Positions 6,194-12,117 of a DNA stretch of 12,117 nucleotides are shown in pieces. The stretch is from an uncultured SAR324 cluster bacterium. GTDB lineage: Bacteria; SAR324; NAC60-12. Position numbers and translations under genes: made by a program. Below the pieces are notes generated by a model. It did no database searches and was not told the origin of the DNA. It was given only the letters and a program-made list of their open reading frames with translations. Positions within the stretch are counted from its first letter, which is position 1. The number at the start of each line of letters is the position of its first letter. Location: the NCBI GenBank assembly GCA_902513935.1, contig CABXOR010000050.1, forward strand, positions 1-12,117, in the 5' to 3' direction.

Positions 6194-7999
6194 ATGAGCA
6201 GCAACGAATATCTAGTCGACCGCAGAGAGCTTCAATTCGTGGTTAACGAAACTTTGAAAGCCGGAAATTTGTGTGAACTTCCTGACTTTGCAGAATTTGA
6301 CGAAGAGATGTTTACAATGATTATCAACGAGGCCAGTACTTTTTCGGAACAAGTGCTTGCCCCCCTCAACGAAAATGGAGACCGCCAGGGTTGTAGAATA
6401 GAAAATGGCTCTGTGGTAACTCCAGATGGTTTTGCAAATGCCTGGAAACAACTTGGCGAGGGTGGTTGGTTGAGCATGAATATGCCTCCCGAATATGGAG
6501 GACAGGGACTTCCGGAAGTGATTTCTATGATTGCTAAAGAAACCCAATTGGCAGCAAACCAGGGATTTACCATCGGCGCATCACTCACATCCGGGTCGGC
6601 AAACCTGATTTACACTTTTGGTTCAGAAGAACAAAAAAACACCTTTTGCGAAAAAATGTTCGGCGGCAAGTGGTCCGGATCGATGTGTCTGACAGAACCT
6701 CAGGCCGGAAGTGCTGTCGGCGATGCTGCCACCAGCGCAACAAAACAGGAAGCTGGACACTACCTGATAAAAGGTACAAAACAGTTTATCACAAATGGTG
6801 ACCATGATATGGCGGAAAACATCATCCATCTATTGCTGGCACGCACCCCAGATGCCCCTGAAGGAACTAAAGGCATCAGCCTTTTTATAGTTCCTAAAAT
6901 TCGAATGGATGGAACACCGAATGATGTGAAGGTGATCAGCATTGAACATAAAATGGGGATCAACGGATCACCAACTTGTTTACTCTCATTTGGAGATAAT
7001 GCAAGTTGTCACGGCTATTTGCTGGAAGCCGAAAATATCGGTATGGCGCAAATGTTCCAGCTGATGAATGAAGCCCGCTTACTCGTCGGTTTGCAGGGAC
7101 TTGCCGGAGCAGGTGCAGCAGTGCAAAATGCATGGGCATATGCAAAAGAACGTACTCAGGGACCGTCTGCAATTCATCCTGGTGAAAAAGCTGCAATCAT
7201 TGAGTTCCCGGATGTGCGCAGAATGCTGATGAAGATGAAAGCCGTAACGGAAGGACTGCGTGCCCTAATGTACACAACAGCATGGTACACGGACATGACG
7301 CATCATGGTCCGGACGAATCACGCGAAAAATATCAAGACTTGCTTGACCTACATATTCCAGTCTGCAAAGCATTCGGTACTGATCAGGGATTTGACGTGG
7401 CGCGGATCGGTATTCAGGTTTTGGGTGGTGTTGGATTTACACAGGATTTTCCGCTTGAGCAAAATGCACGTGACCAGAAAATCGCCTCGATTTATGAAGG
7501 CACAAATGGAATTCAGGCTCTTGATCTAGTTAGCAGAAAATTTGCTGCCAAAAAAGGACAGTTGCTCAAAGTTCTTCAACAGGAATTGAGCTGGTTTGAC
7601 AATCATGCTCCAGAAGATGAACTCGCCGGCTGGGTTGCAGAATGGGAAAGTTACCGAACGTTGATGCAGGAGAGTATTATTGGTTTGAAAAAAATTGGAG
7701 AAGAACAGGGAAAAGACGGTTATGTCCTTTATGCAGTCAATATGCTGGATTTGATGGGCGATGTACTGTGTTGTTTTTATCTGCTCAAACAGGCTGATTC
7801 AGCTCAGCAAAAATGGAAAGCCTTGCTTGCTGAAGCACCTTCTCAAGCAGAATTGCTGGAGGGAAATGAAGAAGCTCAGTTTTACTGGAATAAGCTGCGT
7901 ACCACCGAATTTTATGTTTGGAGTGTTCTACCCCGTGCTTTGTCAAATGCAAAAACCATTAAAAACGCAAACCTCGCACCTCTAAATGCTTGTTTGTAG
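6194..7999 (+). CDS. Acyl-CoA dehydrogenase, DmdC-like long form
   Basis: This is an FAD-dependent acyl-CoA dehydrogenase that would form an alpha,beta-double bond in an acyl-CoA and pass electrons to electron-transfer flavoprotein. It has 601 residues, against about 380 for classical members. It matches the long subfamily that includes 3-methylmercaptopropionyl-CoA dehydrogenase (DmdC), with an extra N-terminal segment and a C-terminal helical domain. Visible motifs are PPEYGGQGLP (98-107), the flavin-binding MCLTEPQAGS (164-173), FITNGDHD (198-205) and the catalytic-base motif IYEGTNGIQALDL (433-445, Glu435). The N-terminal LAPLNENGDRQGC also matches the DmdC pattern. The substrate is not decided by the sequence; many such proteins are simply annotated acyl-CoA dehydrogenase. 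The ATG at 6194 has no Shine-Dalgarno sequence. Confidence 0.92.
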   Translation: MSSNEYLVDRRELQFVVNETLKAGNLCELPDFAEFDEEMFTMIINEASTFSEQVLAPLNENGDRQGCRIENGSVVTPDGFANAWKQLGEGGWLSMNMPPEYGGQGLPEVISMIAKETQLAANQGFTIGASLTSGSANLIYTFGSEEQKNTFCEKMFGGKWSGSMCLTEPQAGSAVGDAATSATKQEAGHYLIKGTKQFITNGDHDMAENIIHLLLARTPDAPEGTKGISLFIVPKIRMDGTPNDVKVISIEHKMGINGSPTCLLSFGDNASCHGYLLEAENIGMAQMFQLMNEARLLVGLQGLAGAGAAVQNAWAYAKERTQGPSAIHPGEKAAIIEFPDVRRMLMKMKAVTEGLRALMYTTAWYTDMTHHGPDESREKYQDLLDLHIPVCKAFGTDQGFDVARIGIQVLGGVGFTQDFPLEQNARDQKIASIYEGTNGIQALDLVSRKFAAKKGQLLKVLQQELSWFDNHAPEDELAGWVAEWESYRTLMQESIIGLKKIGEEQGKDGYVLYAVNMLDLMGDVLCCFYLLKQADSAQQKWKALLAEAPSQAELLEGNEEAQFYWNKLRTTEFYVWSVLPRALSNAKTIKNANLAPLNACL

Positions 8000-8092
8000 A
8001 ATCCATTATTTGCAGTAAATCTTTCAGAGAATTCATTTCTCAGTTTAAATACAAACGAATCGTCCGTTACACCGCTCTGGCCTGATTTTCTC

Positions 8093-8647
8093 TTGAATCT
8101 CCACTTTGCAACCTCAAATCCCAATAAACTCAGTGAATTATCTGAGTTATTGGAATACCGGTTAACTCTAATAGAGCTGAATTTACAGGAAATCCAAACT
8201 ACTGATCTCCAGGAACTGGTAAAACATAAACTGAAGCAGGCATATGAACACATTCATGCTCCAGTGATCGTTGAAGACACATCACTTTATTTTAACGCAT
8301 GGAATGAACTTCCCGGGCCACTCGTCAAGTGGTTTATAGAGAACCTTGGTTTGGGGGGAATGGTAAGTGCTTTATCTCAATTTAAAGATAAGTCCGCTCA
8401 GGCCGTTTGTTGTTTAGGATACACCAATAATGGTAAATCTATGTATTTGTTTGAAGGAAAAGTGAAAGGTATAATCGTCAAACCAAGAGGCTCACTTAAT
8501 TTTGGTTGGGACGCAATTTTTCAGCCTTCAGAGCATGAGCAGACTTATGGAGAAATGGATCTGGAAGATAAAATTCGCAATTCACCGCGGGGAAAAGCGG
8601 CCACCAAATTTAAGCATTTCTTAACACAGTCGGCAAAGCAAACGTAA
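8093..8647 (+). CDS. ITPase/HAM1-family non-canonical purine NTP pyrophosphatase
   Basis: Family members hydrolyse ITP, dITP and XTP to monophosphates and so keep deaminated purines out of nucleic acids. The family layout is visible over 184 residues: FATSNPNKLSEL (5-16) near the N-terminus, the acidic VEDTSLYFNA (60-69), LPGPLVKW (73-80), FKDKSA (97-102) and FGWDAIFQP (137-145). VEDT, LPGP.VKWF and EQTYGEM resemble eukaryotic ITPA more than bacterial RdgB. The usual base-contacting SHR near the C-terminus reads SPR (164-166), so specificity may differ. The start is TTG at 8093: the frame back to the preceding stop at 7997-7999 contains no ATG, GTG or CTG, and the family N-terminus begins here. 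The last 38 bases overlap ispH on the other strand. Confidence 0.88.
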   Translation: MNLHFATSNPNKLSELSELLEYRLTLIELNLQEIQTTDLQELVKHKLKQAYEHIHAPVIVEDTSLYFNAWNELPGPLVKWFIENLGLGGMVSALSQFKDKSAQAVCCLGYTNNGKSMYLFEGKVKGIIVKPRGSLNFGWDAIFQPSEHEQTYGEMDLEDKIRNSPRGKAATKFKHFLTQSAKQT

Positions 8648-9566
8648 CGTCTTCTTGAACTATTTCAAGATCACGGACACTGCTTGAAGTTGACATCTTA
8701 CTGATTTCTGCAACTATGCCCTGCACGATATCCTCAGGCGCGGATGCTCCTGCAGTAATACCAACATTCCGGATCTCTTCTAACCATTCCGGATCCAATT
8801 CTGTTTCAGATTCAATGCGGCGGGCCTTAACTCCTGTTGTTTCAGCAACTTCCAGTAAACGCACCGAATTTGAGCTGTTCTGTGCCCCCACTATCAGTAC
8901 CAAATCAACTTCCTTACTCAAAGCCTTCACTGCATTTTGGCGATTTTGTGTAGCATAACAAATATCATCTTTAGACGGACCATTTATTTCCGGGAAGCGC
9001 TTTTTAAGCGCAGTGATAATTTCTGCAGTATCATCCAAAGATAAAGTGGTTTGAGTGATATAACCTACCTTTTTCTCATCCGGAATCTTCAAATCCGATA
9101 CTTCTTCTACTGTTCCAACTACAAAAATATGTTCTGGAGCTTCTCCAACAGTCCCTTTAACCTCAACATGGTTATGATGTCCTATAAGGATAATGGTGTG
9201 CTCTTTTTGGGCATAGCGCTGAGCTTCTCTATGAACTTTTGTAACCAGAGGACAGGTCGCATCCAGTACCTGTAATTTACGTTTTTCTGCTCTTTTACGA
9301 ACTTCCGGAGAAACTCCATGAGCAGAAAAAATTGCATGTGAGCCTTCAGGGATTTCATCAATATTTTCCACAAAAACGGCACCCTCGTTCCGAAGGCGCT
9401 GAACAACATGCTTGTTATGGACAATTTCGTGCTGGACATAAATCGGAGCACCATACATTTCCAAAGCTTTTTCAACAATAGTGATCGCACGATCTACTCC
9501 GGCACAAAATCCGCGAGGACTGGCCAATACCAAGTTAAGTGGAGCACCTGCGCTGTTTGTACTCAT
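8610..9566 (-). CDS. ispH: 4-hydroxy-3-methylbut-2-enyl diphosphate reductase
   Basis: IspH is the last enzyme of the MEP isoprenoid pathway, reducing HMBPP to IPP and DMAPP with a [4Fe-4S] cluster. All three cluster cysteines are present: Cys21 in PRGFCAGVDRA, Cys105 in DATCPLVTK and Cys203 in DDICYATQNRQ. Substrate-binding residues are also visible: His50 (EIVHN), His83 (SAHGVS), His133/Glu135 (GHHNHVEVKGT), TQTTLS, NSSNSVRL and GASAPE. ATG at 9566 gives 318 residues, next to E. coli's 316. A TTG two codons upstream (9572) is possible but unneeded. It is the only minus-strand gene here, divergent from the small ORF at 9686 and convergent with the ITPase gene. No Shine-Dalgarno sequence is seen. 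Confidence 0.97.
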   Translation of the reverse strand: MSTNSAGAPLNLVLASPRGFCAGVDRAITIVEKALEMYGAPIYVQHEIVHNKHVVQRLRNEGAVFVENIDEIPEGSHAIFSAHGVSPEVRKRAEKRKLQVLDATCPLVTKVHREAQRYAQKEHTIILIGHHNHVEVKGTVGEAPEHIFVVGTVEEVSDLKIPDEKKVGYITQTTLSLDDTAEIITALKKRFPEINGPSKDDICYATQNRQNAVKALSKEVDLVLIVGAQNSSNSVRLLEVAETTGVKARRIESETELDPEWLEEIRNVGITAGASAPEDIVQGIVAEISKMSTSSSVRDLEIVQEDVTFALPTVLRNA

Positions 9567-9624
9567 AGACAAAGTAAAATTATGAAGATGGTTTGCATTT
9601 TGCTCTAATAAGTTTATAAGGGTA

Positions 9625-9653
9625 CTGACAACATTTCAATCTTTCAGTAAAAT
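9625..9653 (+). promoter_or_regulatory. Putative sigma-70-type promoter of the 9686 ORF
   Basis: CTGACA (9625-9630, five of six consensus bases) is followed after exactly 17 bases by TAAAAT (9648-9653, five of six). Transcription would start near 9660, about 26 bases before the ATG at 9686. A second weaker pair, TTGCAT (9593-9598) and TATAAG (9615-9620) with a 16-base spacer, lies upstream. TACTGA (9623-9628) and TCAGTA (9644-9649) form a small inverted repeat within the spacer region. ispH must also be expressed from this divergent gap, but I see only a weak match on the minus strand. Confidence 0.5.
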
Positions 9654-9685
9654 ACTGAGAATACCACCAGAACGAAATCCAAGCA

Positions 9686-10027
9686 ATGAGTAAAAAAGAT
9701 AAACGCAGCAAGGCGAACTGGAAGCGCTTGAAAGGTACCACAAATTTTTATCCCACTTATGTTGACGGAAATCTTGACAAGGTCACTCCTGCTGCTGCGA
9801 CACACAGCACACAATTTCAAACCGTCATTCCACGTTACGATCTCTCCATGTCTGAAACCCGCAACGCAGGGACTGGTCCAACTTTTTTGGAAACAGCTTA
9901 CCAACCTCCCTCCGAGAATTCTGATCCTGAAAAACAATCCACAGGCACCCCTCCGGAACCATCGGAACGAAAGCTTAAACGGCCCCGTCACAAGAAAAAG
10001 AAAATCCGTACCGATTTTTGGAAATAA
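9686..10027 (+). CDS. Small basic protein of unknown function
   Basis: I do not recognise this 113-residue protein. It begins MSKKDKRSKANWKRLKG, has a middle section with aromatic residues and few charges (NFYPTYVDGNLD to VIPRYDLSMSE, about residues 20-57), then a Pro/Ser/Glu-rich low-complexity stretch (about 73-93), and ends KKKKIRTDFWK. There is no signal peptide, membrane segment or cysteine. Both ends are strongly basic, which would suit nucleic-acid or ribosome binding, but that is inference. Support for it being real: a good promoter match 33 bases upstream, an otherwise empty gap between ispH and ffh, and a plausible composition. Against it: no Shine-Dalgarno sequence, and a competing overlapping frame at 9759-10049. 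That alternative lacks any family signature too. Confidence 0.55.
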   Translation: MSKKDKRSKANWKRLKGTTNFYPTYVDGNLDKVTPAAATHSTQFQTVIPRYDLSMSETRNAGTGPTFLETAYQPPSENSDPEKQSTGTPPEPSERKLKRPRHKKKKIRTDFWK

Positions 10028-10273
10028 AACAACTCATCCAAACTTCTAAGACAGCAAATATAACTGCCACAAATAAAATTGCTAGTAGGTTGATATACTA
10101 AACTTATATCATTTATTTGCAGGCAATAGAAGCAGAAAGTTGAGTAAAAAAAGGAATTCCTTGTGCTAGCCCGGACAGCATATTTGTTCATTCCCAAGCA
10201 TAAACTACAAAACAGCTTGACAAAAACACAGGAATTTGATCAAATATTGTGTTAATCACTTATCAATAAGCCT
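10028..10273. other. Gene-free stretch upstream of ffh
   Basis: These 246 bases hold no convincing ORF and no tRNA. CAAATAAA (10070-10077) can pair with TTTATTTG (10112-10119), enclosing TGATATA (10091-10097) paired with TATATCA (10105-10111). This AT-rich structure has no following U-run, so a terminator role is weak. A 12-base palindrome AAGGAATTCCTT lies at 10151-10162. The ffh promoter occupies the last 60 bases. The rest shows nothing I can interpret. Confidence 0.5.
10217..10245 (+). promoter_or_regulatory. Putative sigma-70-type promoter of ffh
   Basis: A perfect TTGACA (10217-10222) is followed after 17 bases by TCAAAT (10240-10245, four of six consensus bases). Transcription would start near 10252, giving a short leader of about 22 bases before the ffh ATG. 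The -10 box forms the right part of the perfect palindrome ATTTGATCAAAT (10234-10245), which could be an operator. It is the only perfect -35 box I found in an intergenic region here. Confidence 0.55.
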
Positions 10274-11614
10274 ATGTTTGAGACCCTGTCAGGCAAATTA
10301 AGCGGTTCGTTACGTAAGGTACGTGGACGGGGTCGTTTGACGGAAGAAAATTTGAGTAAAACTCTAAATGAGGTCAAAATGGCCCTTTTGGAGGCGGATG
10401 TTAATTTTAGAGTTGTTAAGGCTTTTTTACGCTCAGTTAAGTCCAGAGCGGTTGGCGAAGAGGTACAGGGCAGTCTTACTCCGGGTCAGCAGTTCATTAA
10501 AATTGTCAACGAGGAACTGACTGAGATGATGGGTGGAGCTAATTCTGGATTAACCGAACCGGAAACTGCCCCATTGGTCACAATGCTGGTTGGCCTCCAG
10601 GGATCAGGGAAAACCTCTTCCGCAGGAAAGTTAGCACGACTTTACAAAACTGAAGGGAAGCGCCCTTATTTTATTCCCGCTGATATCTACCGACCGGCTG
10701 CTATCCAGCAACTGCAAGTCTTGGCGGACACATTGGGAATTTCATGCTACCCTTCCCGTACAGATCAAAATCCGCTGGATATAGTCCAAAATGGACTTGA
10801 GGCTGCAAAGCAAAAAGAAGCCGATGCCGTCTTTATCGACACTGCAGGACGGCTGCACATAGACCAAGAATTGATGGAAGAATTGAGTCGGATCAAAGAT
10901 TCCGTCATGCCTCATGAAATTCTTTTTGTCGCTGATGCAATGACAGGTCAGGAAGCAGTCAGTGTGGCAAAAGGCTTCAATGATTTGCTTGACATTACGG
11001 GTGTGATGTTGACGAAAATGGATGGAGACGCCCGCGGTGGCGCAGCACTTTCTATCCGGGCCATTACGCAAAAACCGATCAAGTTTATTGCGGTAGGCGA
11101 AAAACTCGAAAATTTGGAAGCATTCCATCCAGAAAGAATTGCTTCCAGAATTTTAGGTATGGGCGATATGCTCTCACTGATCGAAAAGGTTGAAGACTCT
11201 TTCAGTGAACGTGAAGCCCTGCAGATACAGAAAAAACTGAGGCGTAACGAATTTACGCTTGAGGATTTTAGAGATCAGTTGCGTTCGATGCGAAAAATGG
11301 GATCAATAAAAGACGTAATTGGAATGCTGCCCGGCATGAACGCTTCTTCTGTTAACGATGCAAATATTGACGACAAAAAACTGATTCATATTGATGCCAT
11401 CATTTCATCGATGACTATTAAAGAAAGAAATAACCACAAACTGATGAATGGCTCGCGGAGAATAAGGATCGCAAAAGGTAGCGGCACAACCGTCAGCGAA
11501 TTAAATAGACTGCTTAAGCAATTTATCCAAATGCGTAAAATGATGCAAAAGCTTACAAAAGTTTCCAATCCGGATAAAGCCATGCGCATGATGCAGGATT
11601 TGATGCCTAATTGA
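10274..11614 (+). CDS. ffh: Signal recognition particle protein Ffh (SRP54 homologue)
   Basis: Ffh is the GTPase subunit of the bacterial signal recognition particle. With 4.5S RNA it delivers ribosomes making membrane proteins to FtsY. The 446-residue protein has the N domain (about 1-95), the G domain with P-loop GLQGSGKT (107-114), DTAGR (189-193), the guanine-specificity TKMDGDARGG (247-256) and GMGDM (295-299), and the methionine-rich M domain (about 325-446). The M domain carries SMRKMG, MLPGM, and the SRP-RNA-binding SRRIRIAKGSG (394-404) with QFIQMRKMMQKL. Length is normal (about 450). The ATG 10274 gives the canonical start MFETLS, without a Shine-Dalgarno sequence. rpsP follows 69 bases downstream, a common ffh-rpsP-rimM arrangement. 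Confidence 0.98.
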   Translation: MFETLSGKLSGSLRKVRGRGRLTEENLSKTLNEVKMALLEADVNFRVVKAFLRSVKSRAVGEEVQGSLTPGQQFIKIVNEELTEMMGGANSGLTEPETAPLVTMLVGLQGSGKTSSAGKLARLYKTEGKRPYFIPADIYRPAAIQQLQVLADTLGISCYPSRTDQNPLDIVQNGLEAAKQKEADAVFIDTAGRLHIDQELMEELSRIKDSVMPHEILFVADAMTGQEAVSVAKGFNDLLDITGVMLTKMDGDARGGAALSIRAITQKPIKFIAVGEKLENLEAFHPERIASRILGMGDMLSLIEKVEDSFSEREALQIQKKLRRNEFTLEDFRDQLRSMRKMGSIKDVIGMLPGMNASSVNDANIDDKKLIHIDAIISSMTIKERNNHKLMNGSRRIRIAKGSGTTVSELNRLLKQFIQMRKMMQKLTKVSNPDKAMRMMQDLMPN

Positions 11615-11621
11615 AGGGTCC

Positions 11622-11677
11622 GGATGCTGGATTCAGGGCACCGGCAGGTCAAACTGAAAACTGAAAACTGAAAACTT
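11622..11677 (+). repeat. Heptamer repeat tract between ffh and rpsP
   Basis: The clear part is AAACTGA repeated from 11651 to 11676, about 3.7 copies. Read in the same seven-base register, the tract can be extended upstream to 11622 as GGATGCT, GGATTCA, GGGCACC, GGCAGGT, CAAACTG, then AAAACTG twice and AAAACTT, eight units in all. The upstream units are GC-rich and only loosely related, so calling them part of the array is inference. The tract ends 6 bases before the rpsP ATG and fills the place where a ribosome binding site would normally be. Confidence 0.65.
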
Positions 11678-11683
11678 ATTATT

Positions 11684-11926
11684 ATGGTTAAAATACGTCT
11701 CGCCAGGGGTGGTACAAAAAAGAAACCTTACTACCGTGTTGTAGTTGCAGATCAACGTTGTAAACGCGACGGTCGTTATCTTGAACACATTGGATTTTAT
11801 AATCCAATGGTCTCAGAAAACCGCTTTGGAATTGATGAAGAGCGAGTCAAGCACTGGCTTTCCGTGGGTGCACAACCAACGGAACGAGTCAGCAAATTGA
11901 TGAAGCAGGCAAATATCAAAGTCTGA
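11684..11926 (+). CDS. rpsP: 30S ribosomal protein S16
   Basis: S16 is a small-subunit protein important for early 30S assembly, binding the 5' domain of 16S rRNA. The 80-residue protein begins MVKIRLARGGTKKKPYYRVVVAD, the conserved family N-terminus, followed by RDGRYLEHIGFYNP and the C-terminal helix region RVKHWLSVGAQPTERV. The length is typical (about 80-90). The ATG at 11684 has no Shine-Dalgarno sequence; the bases directly upstream are a heptamer repeat ending in TTATTATT. rimM follows after 41 bases without the small KH-domain gene that many bacteria carry between them. Confidence 0.98.
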   Translation: MVKIRLARGGTKKKPYYRVVVADQRCKRDGRYLEHIGFYNPMVSENRFGIDEERVKHWLSVGAQPTERVSKLMKQANIKV

Positions 11927-11967
11927 TAAGCTTTCGGGGTTAATCGTTTTTTTCGATAAGTACCGCG

Positions 11968-12117
11968 ATGAGTGTTTTTAATGATTATGATGAGTTGACT
12001 TGGGTTGCCACAATTGTTGGTGCTCACGGGATCAAAGGAGCAGTTAGAGTAAAATACTTTACAGATACTCCTGATTATTATCTGAATGTAGACCTTTTCT
12101 TTTTAGAATCTGAAAGA
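11968..12117 (+). CDS. rimM: 16S rRNA processing protein RimM, N-terminal part (partial)
   Basis: RimM binds S19 and helps mature the 30S head domain. The frame opens at ATG 11968 and runs off the window end, giving 50 residues: MSVFNDYDELTWVATIVGAHGIKGAVRVKYFTDTP and on. The motif IVGAHGIKGAVRVK is the RimM N-terminal domain signature. The position straight after rpsP is classical, and trmD and rplS would be expected next, outside the window. There is no clear Shine-Dalgarno sequence before the start. The seven-T run at 11947-11953 in the leader is not preceded by a convincing stem. Confidence 0.93.
   Translation, partial: MSVFNDYDELTWVATIVGAHGIKGAVRVKYFTDTPDYYLNVDLFFLESER

Noticed and set aside
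9567..9572. TTG start for ispH two codons upstream of the ATG
   Set aside because: An ATG follows immediately and gives the normal length; nothing supports the TTG.
9759..10049. Overlapping 96-residue frame in the region of the small basic ORF
   Set aside because: It lacks a promoter at the right distance. The 9686 frame starts just after the promoter and has a more protein-like N-terminus. Not fully excluded.
10070..10119. AT-rich nested stem downstream of the small ORF as a terminator
   Set aside because: The helices are short, nearly free of G-C pairs and not followed by a U-run. Noted only within the gap description.
10151..10162. Perfect palindrome AAGGAATTCCTT
   Set aside because: Palindromes of this length are expected a few times by chance in the window, and this one overlaps no promoter or start.
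1..12117. CRISPR array, insertion sequence, prophage, toxin-antitoxin or defence genes
   Set aside because: I looked for spaced direct repeats, transposase or integrase motifs and small paired genes; none is present.

Overview
The window is a piece of bacterial core chromosome packed with housekeeping genes, moderately AT-rich. The organism is probably a Gram-negative bacterium. EF-Ts is full length with the proteobacterial layout, the order rpsB-tsf-pyrH-frr is intact, and Ffh, S16 and RimM follow the usual ffh-rpsP-rimM order. Isoprenoids come from the MEP pathway (IspH) and fatty acids from a type II system. A DmdC-type acyl-CoA dehydrogenase would fit a marine or deltaproteobacteria/SAR324-like lineage, but that assignment is inference. 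Most start codons lack a clear Shine-Dalgarno sequence.

Layout. Positions 1-117 are the end of a Lys/Ala-rich protein, very probably ribosomal protein S2. A strong hairpin follows, then the translation and nucleotide run tsf, pyrH and frr (208-2360), and directly after it an MraY-family peptidoglycan precursor transferase (2368-3624), which normally sits in the division/cell-wall (dcw) cluster. Positions 3709-6101 hold fabG, acpP and fabF, with a perfect 17-bp inverted repeat and a probable promoter between fabG and acpP. A 601-residue DmdC-like acyl-CoA dehydrogenase (6194-7999) is followed in the same frame by a TTG-started ITPase-family house-cleaning pyrophosphatase whose motifs look like the eukaryotic ITPA type (8093-8647). 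Its end overlaps convergently with ispH on the minus strand (8610-9566). Divergent from ispH is an unrecognised 113-residue basic protein with a good promoter (9686-10027). A 246-base gene-free stretch carries the ffh promoter. Then come ffh (10274-11614), a short heptamer repeat tract, rpsP (11684-11926) and the start of rimM (11968 to the window end).

How the genes work together: S2, EF-Ts, RRF, S16 and RimM serve ribosome assembly and the elongation and recycling steps. UMP kinase feeds pyrimidine nucleotides and MraY makes lipid I. FabG, ACP and FabF elongate fatty acids, and IspH makes the isoprenoid precursors needed for MraY's undecaprenyl phosphate acceptor. Ffh targets membrane proteins. 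The plus-strand genes from rpsB to the acyl-CoA dehydrogenase point the same way and may form one or several growth-linked transcripts. I see no CRISPR array, insertion sequence, prophage gene, tRNA or rRNA, and no evident new multi-gene system. The unusual points are gene placement, a few atypical motifs and several non-coding repeats.
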